In this document: positions 14,401 to 21,834 of the stretch, piece after piece | How the letters are laid out: every line of letters begins with the position of its first letter | Position numbering within the stretch: the first letter of the stretch is position 1 | Virus record (IMG/VR): IMGVR_UViG_3300033571_008636 | Span: 1 to 23,134 of that record | Source of the DNA: a virus | DNA: 23,134 nucleotides | Direction: 5' to 3' (one strand) | Program-made: the position numbers and the translations under genes | Notes under the pieces: generated by a model | What the model was told of the DNA's origin: nothing | Seen by the model: only the letters and a program-made list of their open reading frames with translations | The model's database searches: none

Positions 14401-17400
14401 TTTCCTCTTGAATACGCAGAGTTTGGATCTGTGAAGTTTGACAACGCAAGGAAGTCGTCAATACGCATCTCGATGAGTTTCTCGCGGCTCTTGTAATCAG
14501 GCGTCCGCATCTCGTCAATCTTGGTTTGAGCGAAGGCGCGGCTTGCAGACCCACCACCTGACACACTCAGTTTTTTCTCTGTCGGCGTCAGGCTACCGGC
14601 CTTGGTACCCGTGAACGCCTCGACACCCATCGCGCCTTTGATGAGGAAGCCGATCTGGTCGGGGGTCAGGGTGTCCACACCAAAGCTCGTGCCAAACACA
14701 CGATTGACCGTGGCTTGCAGGGCTGCGCGGATGCGGTTGTACATAACCCGCAGCGGACCTACCTTGGGCAACTCGCCGTTCATCTCGGCCTTTGCAAGCT
14801 CCTCGGCAAAGTAAGCGATGGCTTCATCGCGGTACACCTCTTCACCACGGGCACGGTCTGCTTCAGGGATGCGGTTGAGAGCGCGTTGCGCCAGCGCACG
14901 TTCATTGGAAGCAGTCTTGCTTGATGCCATCGCAACGATGCGGTCACCGATCTCCTTGTATTGCTTCTCACCCAGCAGTTTATTCAGGCCCAGGTGGGCA
15001 CCGACTTCATGGAGCGCAACAGCGACAGCCTGCCCAGGCTTGATACCCGCAGCGTAGAGCGTGACGTACTCGCCGTTGTACAGGCCACCCACGGTGGCGT
15101 CTCCGTTGGGGTCGATATCAGCCAGTGTGACCTTGCCAGACTTCACAAGGCGGCGCAGCATAGTGGCCAGCAGCCCCTTGCCTTCGTTGACATCTTTAAT
15201 CAGTTGATCGAGCGTCTGCTGCCGCTTGCCGTTGGTAACCTGCACCGACTTGCGTGAGGCTTTATCCTGCGCTTCCTTGGTGTACTGCAAGGCAAAGTTA
15301 ACTTCGTCAAGGATGTCCTCTGGACCCATATCGCGGTCCTTGGCCATGTCGTTGACGGCACCCAGCGAGGCATCGTCGATCAGGCCATCAGCATAGAGTT
15401 TCCTGGCAAACGCAGCGGCTTTGGCTTTGGTGGTATCCGGGTCAAGCTTGAGGTCGTCAATCCTTTCAATCGCCTTATCAAGCGGATCGGCCTTTGCCTT
15501 GGGCTCTTTCTTAGCCTTGGGCTCTTTCTTGGTTTCTTTCTTGGCCTCAACCTTAGGCTCGACCTTGGGCTTACCAGCATCGCGCTTGGCTTTATCCGCA
15601 GCAGACCACTCGTCCATCGCAGCAGCAATCTGCGCGTCCAACTCCGCCCATTGCTTGGCTTTTTCAGTGCCCTCACGGGGCATCCGGCCATTCTTGCTCA
15701 GCAGCGCCTGCTGCTTATCTTTGAGTGCTTTGACGCGATCAAACGCTTCACGTGCGGCCTGCTCTAATGAAGTTGGCTCAGGCTTGCCGCTAGTTGCTCC
15801 TTCGCTAGCAGGTTGCTCAGTAAGAACCAATCCCCGTCCGTCAGGCTTTCCAGATTCGGCGGTGGGGGTGGAAACTCCGGCTCCGGGTTCAGTAGGCTGG
15901 GCTCCGGCAGGCTCACTAGGTACTGCCACGCTTGGCTTACCTCCTCGGGGCTTAGCGGCTTGCTTAGGCACACTCGGCGGGGCAGCGGGCGGTGCGGTTT
16001 CGGTGGCTGGTTGTTGTCCTGATCCACTTGCAACTCCTTGGAATTCGGGGCGCTTCAAAAACTCCCCGATGCGCTCAACGATGTTGGGGCTGAGCGTAGG
16101 TCGCTCAAGATAAGTTTCCAGTGTATCTTTAACTTGTTGTGCTTGCGCAGGATCGCTGATGTCTTTGCCAACGATGCCGCCATCAGGCTTGAACAAGTTT
16201 GCCGTAGGGCCAATACCCAGCAGCGTACGCAGACCAAGATCAAGTTGTGGCGCTACAGTTTGCAGCGTAGGCGCTTGCCGCACTGTGGGCTCGGGAACTG
16301 GTGCCACGTTGCGCGGTTGCACTTGTACGGAGCCTTCCGGCTCTGCAAACACAGACTGCGCAGCAAGCTCTTCCTCACGAATCAACCCACGCTCGGCTTC
16401 AATCTCCTGCGCCCGTTTTTGCTGTGCAATGTCGAGGTCATACAGCACCCGGTCCTTGATGTCCCGCACCAGCTTGCGTAGGTACGCCTGCTCTTCATCC
16501 GTGCGCTCCTCGCGGGGCTTGGCCAAGATGGCTTCGCGCTCCTGTACGAGATCAGCATAGTCCTTGGTGGCGTCAATACCCAACCCAAGCTGCCCCTCAG
16601 GCACATCGGAAGACGGGCGCTCCTTCTCCTCCTTGGCAGGCTCTGGCTCTGGGCGGTTCACGGGCTTGCCAAACAAGTCCGTCTGAGCGCCAGTGGACTT
16701 GGGGATTTCCTTGTCGTCGAACAACGCGCCCTGACGGCGACGGCCAAGCTGTGGGCCTCGTTCGGCATCCATGCGGTCAAGCTCGGTATCAAGCTCAGCC
16801 AGCCTGCCTTTGATCTGCTCTTTCTGTGCCTGGGCTTCCTTGGTGCGACTGCCCTTGAGTGACTCAAGCTCCGTGGTGAGTGCGGTGTACTCATCCACAA
16901 TGTCAGGCTTTTGGCGGGCCGACTCCAGTGGCAGTTCGATGTTGCCCGCAGCGGTGGCTTCTTGGCGAGTCAGGGGGGTGGGCTCTGCTTCGGCTTCCGG
17001 GGCTCGTGGTGTAGGCAAGAGATTGCCTTGCAAGTCCCGATCTGGCTGGGTGGGTGGCATCACCTCCCGCTTGGGGAACAACGCCCCCTGATCGCCCTCA
17101 AAGCGCCGGACCTGCGCGTCCTTGACGTTCTGTGCTTCTTGCTCTTTGGCAAGTGCGTCGGCGCGGGCGGCGGCTTCTTGCTCACGGGCTGCTTGCAGAC
17201 GTTGTTCAGCTTCGGTGGGGGTGCCCGGTGCGGTCGCGGGTTTGGCGGCTCTGCGCCCCAATGCGGCGTCCAGCAGACCCTGAACGATGGCACCCGTAGC
17301 GCCGCCATAGGCTGCGGCCTCTCCACTACCCTCAAGGATTTCCTGGCCGGGTTTGTAGATACCCTTGGCAATCAGGTTCTGGGCAATCTCAGCGGCGGCT

Positions 17401-18026
17401 TCCTGCGCGGCTTCTTCTCCTCCAGATGCAGCGGCGCGTTTAATCGCAGCCAGCATCCCCTCAGCGGCGGGTTTACCCACACGACCAAGAATGCGGGTGA
17501 TGGGAAGAAGTTCAGTGGCTCCTACACCTGCGCCCAACAGTGTGGCGGTGGAGCGTTGATCGGCAGATGCGCCTTCTTGTTCGGCCCTTACACGGGCAGT
17601 ACCCGCGCCCGCACCAATACCTGTAGCACCTGCGGCCAAAAGACCCGCAGGGCCAAGCGCGGCCATACCAAGGACCGGCGCAATAGAGCCCAGAGATTCA
17701 CCAAGCTTGCGGCCTACCGACTCTTCATACCCAGGCGCAGCAGCCATGGGGGCGCGGGCGGCTTCTGCAATGGACTTGGCTCTGGCCCGGACAGCCTTCT
17801 CAGCTTCATCGGGCAGAAGGGCAGATGCGCCAGTAACAGCGCCTTCAATAAGATTGATCGCGCCAGGGGCAAGGCCTTTGAAGGTCTCTTTTACTTGCCC
17901 ACCAAAGGTAGTTTTGGGCGCAAACTGCGGGAATTGCTCCCGAATTAAGGCAGCGGCCCGGTCTTTGGGTACCTCATCGGGGAACTCAACAACACGTCCA
18001 TCCGGGAGAGATACCTCATAAGCCAT
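11457..18026 (-). CDS. Giant polyvalent/internal virion-like protein, 2189 aa (LPD38-like)
   Basis: Domains in order: MAYEVSLPDGRVVEFP (1-16), a short N-terminal motif of phage virion proteins; a Gly/Ala-rich hydrophobic region (about 50-72, 111-145, 235-255) that could insert in a membrane; a long charged, Pro/Gln/Glu/Lys-rich linker with coiled-coil stretches (about 265-860); a zincin-like segment with LHEVGAHLG (His1006, Glu1007, His1011); a ParB-like segment with GHEGRHR (1238-1244); NPDIRYSR (from 1318), common in phage polyvalent proteins; helical repeats; and an LPD38-like region (about 1670-2130) with MPPFAAKQVIDDAQRA (from 1691) and PFFNAYAQ. Family knowledge suggests a protein packaged in the virion and ejected with DNA. 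The start is preceded by TGAGGT, 8 bp after the neighbouring stop. Enzymatic activity is unproven. Confidence 0.88.
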   Translation of the reverse strand: MAYEVSLPDGRVVEFPDEVPKDRAAALIREQFPQFAPKTTFGGQVKETFKGLAPGAINLIEGAVTGASALLPDEAEKAVRARAKSIAEAARAPMAAAPGYEESVGRKLGESLGSIAPVLGMAALGPAGLLAAGATGIGAGAGTARVRAEQEGASADQRSTATLLGAGVGATELLPITRILGRVGKPAAEGMLAAIKRAAASGGEEAAQEAAAEIAQNLIAKGIYKPGQEILEGSGEAAAYGGATGAIVQGLLDAALGRRAAKPATAPGTPTEAEQRLQAAREQEAAARADALAKEQEAQNVKDAQVRRFEGDQGALFPKREVMPPTQPDRDLQGNLLPTPRAPEAEAEPTPLTRQEATAAGNIELPLESARQKPDIVDEYTALTTELESLKGSRTKEAQAQKEQIKGRLAELDTELDRMDAERGPQLGRRRQGALFDDKEIPKSTGAQTDLFGKPVNRPEPEPAKEEKERPSSDVPEGQLGLGIDATKDYADLVQEREAILAKPREERTDEEQAYLRKLVRDIKDRVLYDLDIAQQKRAQEIEAERGLIREEELAAQSVFAEPEGSVQVQPRNVAPVPEPTVRQAPTLQTVAPQLDLGLRTLLGIGPTANLFKPDGGIVGKDISDPAQAQQVKDTLETYLERPTLSPNIVERIGEFLKRPEFQGVASGSGQQPATETAPPAAPPSVPKQAAKPRGGKPSVAVPSEPAGAQPTEPGAGVSTPTAESGKPDGRGLVLTEQPASEGATSGKPEPTSLEQAAREAFDRVKALKDKQQALLSKNGRMPREGTEKAKQWAELDAQIAAAMDEWSAADKAKRDAGKPKVEPKVEAKKETKKEPKAKKEPKAKADPLDKAIERIDDLKLDPDTTKAKAAAFARKLYADGLIDDASLGAVNDMAKDRDMGPEDILDEVNFALQYTKEAQDKASRKSVQVTNGKRQQTLDQLIKDVNEGKGLLATMLRRLVKSGKVTLADIDPNGDATVGGLYNGEYVTLYAAGIKPGQAVAVALHEVGAHLGLNKLLGEKQYKEIGDRIVAMASSKTASNERALAQRALNRIPEADRARGEEVYRDEAIAYFAEELAKAEMNGELPKVGPLRVMYNRIRAALQATVNRVFGTSFGVDTLTPDQIGFLIKGAMGVEAFTGTKAGSLTPTEKKLSVSGGGSASRAFAQTKIDEMRTPDYKSREKLIEMRIDDFLALSNFTDPNSAYSRGKLAETRKFLANGEPYTSIPFLSTDKGQVTGHEGRHRAMALKEAGYESMPVILKDYNIRWSEQLDPERFDYIQEWPTKLQAQSKATNPNFTIPFPVPREQARQPYGEAALNPDIRYSRTMPQEDIDTINALVAASPLPPEQETNVIKQGYEGVRKAQKDSGLLNWFRHKTTDKYASVLAKTSQYFSQGVRDSFGNLNNEVLLRQADDHAKLTAAFLHLGGIEVDKDGLAKTTKEKESVVGVFKKVIDFGKANGMDPQKSMEFVSKLLEGNRLYALEKEGIKVSMTRAQLADAKRIMDNSPELKGIMADLNVIRERAIDLMVATGRISKEQADSWKSAKEYVPFNRIFDEDEQGMPYTVRGKGIAVLRNIPKLQGSYGRPVENVLDAFAERMGYMVSESLRNQASIKTLEVMRLAGYASKLPAKEAGKNQGLVVPKLYEDGKPVYYEVQNPYDFAAFQQAPEVIGTAVKLMTEVARVLRLSITAMPPFAAKQVIDDAQRAMVISGVERPVAVAIRTLYNFPRIFFGELTGRKSKAVQEMEQFGIVGDYDSNLVRPTQDIRYELGIDQRGKFANVLHFLEKITKASDLAARTAVYEETMRETKGDQQLAQNRARELINFSRRGASGTMRMAVQVIPFFNAYAQSMDLLYRAASGIDSATGVGRKEARQLFYSRIGLLTALGFAYALTMQEDEDYKQTTQEVRDNNWVLPGNYKIPVPKELGFVFKSIPERLVEYYTRYGTEEEQAVQEALGSVFKGAMSAYGMPTAVPSAIRPILEHMTNYSFFLQRELVPSSMKELDAQYQYTSGTSEFAKAMGKLANVSPIVVDNYMRGLFGMAGSTTLMVTDAILNPTRPDRPLYQMPFVNIVRYDPTASGLTQEFYEFREKVMKARNTYKKLLESNPAEAERYAEKHFALIDAANDVNQLLAERTRLRQERIFYEQGSEELVGEMTGAERREMIDQIKEEENLVVQDIRKLKKWTRDAQE
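14140..14460. other. AT-rich island inside the 2189-aa gene
   Basis: By hand count, 14161-14460 is about 44% GC, with one 60-base line at 37%, whereas sampled neighbouring lines are roughly 50-65%. The island covers about residues 1190-1296 of the giant protein, including the ParB-like GHEGRHR motif. The frame stays open, so it is not a broken insert; it looks like a domain acquired from another source. Confidence 0.55.
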
Positions 18027-18034
18027 TGCTTACC

Positions 18035-19807
18035 TCATTCAATCTTCCCCGTTGCGGGGTTAAATTTCAGTTTTGCACCGCCATCCCCTGCGGATGAGGG
18101 CTCGCCCGGAGTGTACCCTTGCTGGAGAATAAAGTTAATCCGCTCTTGCACCATTTGGTCTTTGAGCGCAGGGTTCGCATTCACCTCACGGCGCTTGCTG
18201 AAGTCTTTACTGAGCGCGGCTTCTACGTCCTTTATGGCTTTGGCGCGGAGGTTAGCCAGTTGGGCAGGGGTAAGTTCTTTACCCTTTTCCCCCCGGGCGG
18301 CGGCGTAGGTTTTTGCCACCTGCAAATCTTTATCCATACGCTCTCGGGCAATCTTGGCTTCAAGGTCCGCCTTGCTTGCGCCCGTGCGGAGCGTTGCTGC
18401 GTCTTTGGCCAGTACGGCTTGGTCTTTGTTGAATTCCGCTTGCAGCTTCTTGGCTTCTTGCGTAAGCTTCTCGTAGGCCTGCACGTTGCCTTGGGCAAGG
18501 GCAAACTGCGCTTGGTCGTTCAGGGTGCGGATTTCGGCCATCTTCATCGCCTGCTGGTCCCGCATGTCCTGACGCTTCAAGGCTTCTGCCTGCTGCTCTC
18601 GCTCCACCTGCTGAACTGCACGAACGCCTTGAGCGCCGCCCATACCGAAGCTACCCGGGCCAACGCCTGAAAGGAACGTAGCAAGGTTGTCAAGCCTGCG
18701 CCCCTCACCGGTCGTCATGGCTTTGTAGTCCGCATCTTCCTTAGCGCGGCGAGCCTCAATCCCTTTGAGTCGTTCCTCAGAGGTTTCAAATGGCATTTTG
18801 CCTCCCGGCATCTGGCTGCGTATACCTTCGGTCATGCGCTTGATGTAGTCAGCCTGAGATTCCTGCGGACCCGCGTACGGGTTCTTAGCGGTTACCCCCT
18901 CCATGACGCGCTTAAATTCTGGGGAGCTTTCAAGCAACGCCGCGATCCCTGCGGGCAGTTGGGCTTGGGCCTGGGTTTGTTGCGGTGCAGCAGCAGGGGC
19001 TGCGCTTCGAGGTGCAGGGGGGCGTTGGCCGGGTGGACGTTGGCCACCAACACCGGATGGGGCGGGTGTGCCCGTCATCTCAACAGCGGAGGGAGCGTTC
19101 AGGACGCTTGCAGGGGCCATTGCGCTCTGGGCGGCTGCTCGTTGGGCTGCGCGTTCGCTTTCGCGTTCCGCCGGTACGCTTCCTACCGTCGATCCAGTGC
19201 TTTGCGCAGATTGGACCACTCGTTGGAGTAGCGCCGCACCTGCGGGGCCTGCGCGGAGGGCAGCTTCTTTGGCAAGCTCAGGGTTTTGCTGGTAAAGGCG
19301 GGTGAGTACTCGAATGTCTAGGGGCTGTGATACAGCCCGCTGCGCAGCCTGCTCCCGATTTTCACGGTTCATGCGGTCATAGGGTGTCTCATAAGCCGCC
19401 GGAACATCCGACCGCCCCTCCCCATTAAACGCCACAATCCCGCCACCAGCCATGCCAAACATGTCGTCTTTAACCGGCAGGGAATCAATCCCGCCAGCTT
19501 GGGGCTGCTGCTCCGGGGGGCTTGGCTGAGGAATCTGAGGACGCTGTGGGGGCTGCTGCTGCCCCATGAGTGCCATGATGCCTGCCTTTTGCTGGAGCTG
19601 ATCTTTGACCGTAGGTTGTGGGCCTTGCGCTGCGCCTTTGGCCAACTGGTCCATCATGCCCTCGGTCTCGCGGCGTTTGAGTTCGGCAGCGGCAATATAA
19701 GGCGGCACCGTCGCAACCTGCCCGTTCATGGCAGAGTTGAGGTACTGCATGGTCTGCGGAGTGTTGGGCAACTCCTGCACACGGTTTTGAATTTGTACGA
19801 TATTCAT
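18035..19807 (-). CDS. Probable virion-associated protein, 590 aa
   Basis: The N terminus (MNIVQIQNRVQELPNTPQT) is followed by a Pro/Gln-rich stretch (about 65-105), then MAGGGIVAFNGEG at 119-131. A Pro/Ala-rich low-complexity segment covers about 200-285. From about 300 to 560 it is a charged helical region with probable coiled coils (repeated K/E/A heptads such as AYEKLTQEAKKLQAEFNKD). The tail has KLKFNPATGKIE. There is no signal peptide or catalytic motif. The GGIVAF motif and location between two large structural-type genes suggest an internal or tail-associated virion protein. The ATG follows AAGGAC, 9 bp after the previous stop. Confidence 0.75.
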   Translation of the reverse strand: MNIVQIQNRVQELPNTPQTMQYLNSAMNGQVATVPPYIAAAELKRRETEGMMDQLAKGAAQGPQPTVKDQLQQKAGIMALMGQQQPPQRPQIPQPSPPEQQPQAGGIDSLPVKDDMFGMAGGGIVAFNGEGRSDVPAAYETPYDRMNRENREQAAQRAVSQPLDIRVLTRLYQQNPELAKEAALRAGPAGAALLQRVVQSAQSTGSTVGSVPAERESERAAQRAAAQSAMAPASVLNAPSAVEMTGTPAPSGVGGQRPPGQRPPAPRSAAPAAAPQQTQAQAQLPAGIAALLESSPEFKRVMEGVTAKNPYAGPQESQADYIKRMTEGIRSQMPGGKMPFETSEERLKGIEARRAKEDADYKAMTTGEGRRLDNLATFLSGVGPGSFGMGGAQGVRAVQQVEREQQAEALKRQDMRDQQAMKMAEIRTLNDQAQFALAQGNVQAYEKLTQEAKKLQAEFNKDQAVLAKDAATLRTGASKADLEAKIARERMDKDLQVAKTYAAARGEKGKELTPAQLANLRAKAIKDVEAALSKDFSKRREVNANPALKDQMVQERINFILQQGYTPGEPSSAGDGGAKLKFNPATGKIE

Positions 19808-19816
19808 AGTGTGTCC

Positions 19817-21832
19817 TTAACCGACGGTACCAGTGGTGCCGGTGGTGCCAGAAGAAGGTGCCGAGGTGGTGCCAGTCGACGAAGTAGTTGCTGTAGGCGC
19901 AAGCCCCATCTGTCGCAAGAGCGTAAGAAGTGTGCCGCTACTGGCCAACGCCTCAAGAATCGGGTTGGTATTGGGGGTGGTCACCTTGGACTCAACCGGG
20001 AGCTTTTGCAGCAGGCCCAATTTGTACTGCTGCATCGTCAGGTCATAGTCACGCTGTTTCTCAAACTCAGCCTTGTCGGCAGCAACGCCCTCAGCATCGA
20101 TGTCCCGCTGAGTCTTACCCAAAGCTGCCATATCGCCCAACAGATTCCGAGAGTAGTCAGCGCTGTAGGTGCGAGATGCCTCGCTGGCTTTTTGCGCACC
20201 CAGACTGCGGTCTTGTTCGGCGTTGAACTGGCCCATGGCCTTGTCGTAGGCAGTGGCGTAGCCCTGCCCCAGCACATCAGCCTGCTTGCCCAGCAGGTTG
20301 CGCATGTTCTCAGACTCCATCAAGTCCCGCCGAGCGCCGCCCATGATCCCCGAAGTGCCCGCTTTAGCCAGGGTGCCCAGGTTGCTGATCTGCGACTGCC
20401 TGCGCAGCTCTTTAAGCTGAGGGTTTAGCGCCTGCGAAATGTACGGATTCATGTACTGCGCGGCTTGGGTGGAATCAAACGTCCCAGTGGTAAACGTGGT
20501 GGGGGTGTAGCCGGTCTGGGCCAGGGATTTGATACCTGAAAACGCTTGACTTTGTAGGTCAGACGCGCCCGCAGTTAAGGGTCCGGTATAGGCTTGGTAC
20601 GGTTGATCCGCAGCGGTTTGGGCTTTGCCCAGCGTGTCCGTTACATAGTCGCCCGCCCAGTTGGCCAAGTTGGACTCGGTGGTAGTGTTTGTCGCGCCCC
20701 CGCTTTGGAACGCCACGATACCGCCGGACTGATAGCCCACCTGCCCACCCGGCATGAACTTGTCGGGGTTGATTTGTTTGCCCTGCTTCTTGGTGCCAGT
20801 GCGGGCTTGCCGAATCCGGTCCATCATCTGGTAGAGCTTCTTGGCCCCAGCATCGCTATTGCCATTACCCAAGTGAGAGACAACATCAGCAGGGATCACG
20901 AACTCCCCATGGCTGAGCTTAGCAGGCTGCTTGCCGTCGATAGAGGTATCGATCTTATCTTCCATGCCGTCCGTGATGCCACGGAGATATCGGGGCTGTT
21001 TCTTAGCTCGTGGCTGTTTCATAGCGGGGCCTCCTGCTGCCAATCCAATTCCACCAGAGTCAGCGGTGGGGCTGTTCGAGTTATCCACAAACTTTTCTGG
21101 ATATGTCTGCTTGGCAATGTCCAAAGCGTTTGGCACAGCAGGAAGCGCAGCGGCGACTCCCGTATTGGTCGTGGCTCCTGTGGCTGCGGCTTTTTCCCAA
21201 GGAGTTGCAAAGATGGACTTTACCTCTTCGGGGGCAGCGGCAGGCTTGTACCCAGCCAGTATGCCTTTGGCTTGCTCTGCTACAGCGGCCTTGGCAGCAT
21301 CAACTTCGGCGGGGGTTTTGGCGTACTGCGTGTCTGTGAAGTATTTGCGGCCACCAGCGCCAGGGCGTCGGTTGGGATCGTCATAGGCAATCTGCTCCCG
21401 CACAGCAGTCATCTTGGGGATGGTGCCCTTGTACCCGCCGGTTTGAGCTTTGTTGAGCCCGGTCATCCCCAGCAAAGTGCCGCCCGCCATGGCCAGCCTG
21501 CCGTAATCCAACTCGCCGTTGGGCTTGGTAAATGCACCTTTGACCCCGTTCCACAACGACTTAGGGATAGCCTTCAGAAAATCCAGCGATCCAGAGCCGC
21601 CCAGATATCCGTTACCGGCCTCAATGATTGCATTGATGTCACTGCGGTCCTCAGTGGCAGGGTCAATGCCGAAATCAACTGTACTCCAGTCAAAACTGTC
21701 CGCTATGTCATCGGGCGCATTAAGGGAGTAGAACCCCTGCCACTCATCGAAGCCAAGGTCATTCCACCACTCATCCTCTGCGGTACGGAATGGTTTGCCC
21801 AGCAGCTTAGTTTTTTGGTACAGGATGTTCAT
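19817..21832 (-). CDS. Phage structural/ejection-type protein with KLSHGEFVIPADVV motif, 671 aa
   Basis: Recognisable parts are AKLSHGEFVIPADVV (304-318) followed by SHLGNGNSDAGAKKL, then SGGIVAFQSGG (369-379), then a helical region starting YMNPYISQALNPQ (460-472) and running through GIMGGARRDLMESENMRNLL to about 560. I know the last two elements from proteins of many environmental podovirus-like phages, where they lie near tail or internal core genes; a precise function is not established. The C terminus is a Thr/Ser/Gly low-complexity tail (about 645-671). The ATG uses GAGG, which lies within the last codons of the upstream gene (2-bp gap), implying translational coupling. Confidence 0.82.
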   Translation of the reverse strand: MNILYQKTKLLGKPFRTAEDEWWNDLGFDEWQGFYSLNAPDDIADSFDWSTVDFGIDPATEDRSDINAIIEAGNGYLGGSGSLDFLKAIPKSLWNGVKGAFTKPNGELDYGRLAMAGGTLLGMTGLNKAQTGGYKGTIPKMTAVREQIAYDDPNRRPGAGGRKYFTDTQYAKTPAEVDAAKAAVAEQAKGILAGYKPAAAPEEVKSIFATPWEKAAATGATTNTGVAAALPAVPNALDIAKQTYPEKFVDNSNSPTADSGGIGLAAGGPAMKQPRAKKQPRYLRGITDGMEDKIDTSIDGKQPAKLSHGEFVIPADVVSHLGNGNSDAGAKKLYQMMDRIRQARTGTKKQGKQINPDKFMPGGQVGYQSGGIVAFQSGGATNTTTESNLANWAGDYVTDTLGKAQTAADQPYQAYTGPLTAGASDLQSQAFSGIKSLAQTGYTPTTFTTGTFDSTQAAQYMNPYISQALNPQLKELRRQSQISNLGTLAKAGTSGIMGGARRDLMESENMRNLLGKQADVLGQGYATAYDKAMGQFNAEQDRSLGAQKASEASRTYSADYSRNLLGDMAALGKTQRDIDAEGVAADKAEFEKQRDYDLTMQQYKLGLLQKLPVESKVTTPNTNPILEALASSGTLLTLLRQMGLAPTATTSSTGTTSAPSSGTTGTTGTVG

Positions 21833-21834
21833 TG

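Noticed and set aside
14438-14443. TTGACA inside the giant gene
   Set aside because: It is within a coding region, and no -10-like hexamer is found at 15-19 bp.
16911-17948. Antisense ORF (345 aa, plus strand) opposite the 2189-aa gene
   Set aside because: Gly/Arg/Phe-rich composition typical of a shadow frame, with no ribosome site or motif.
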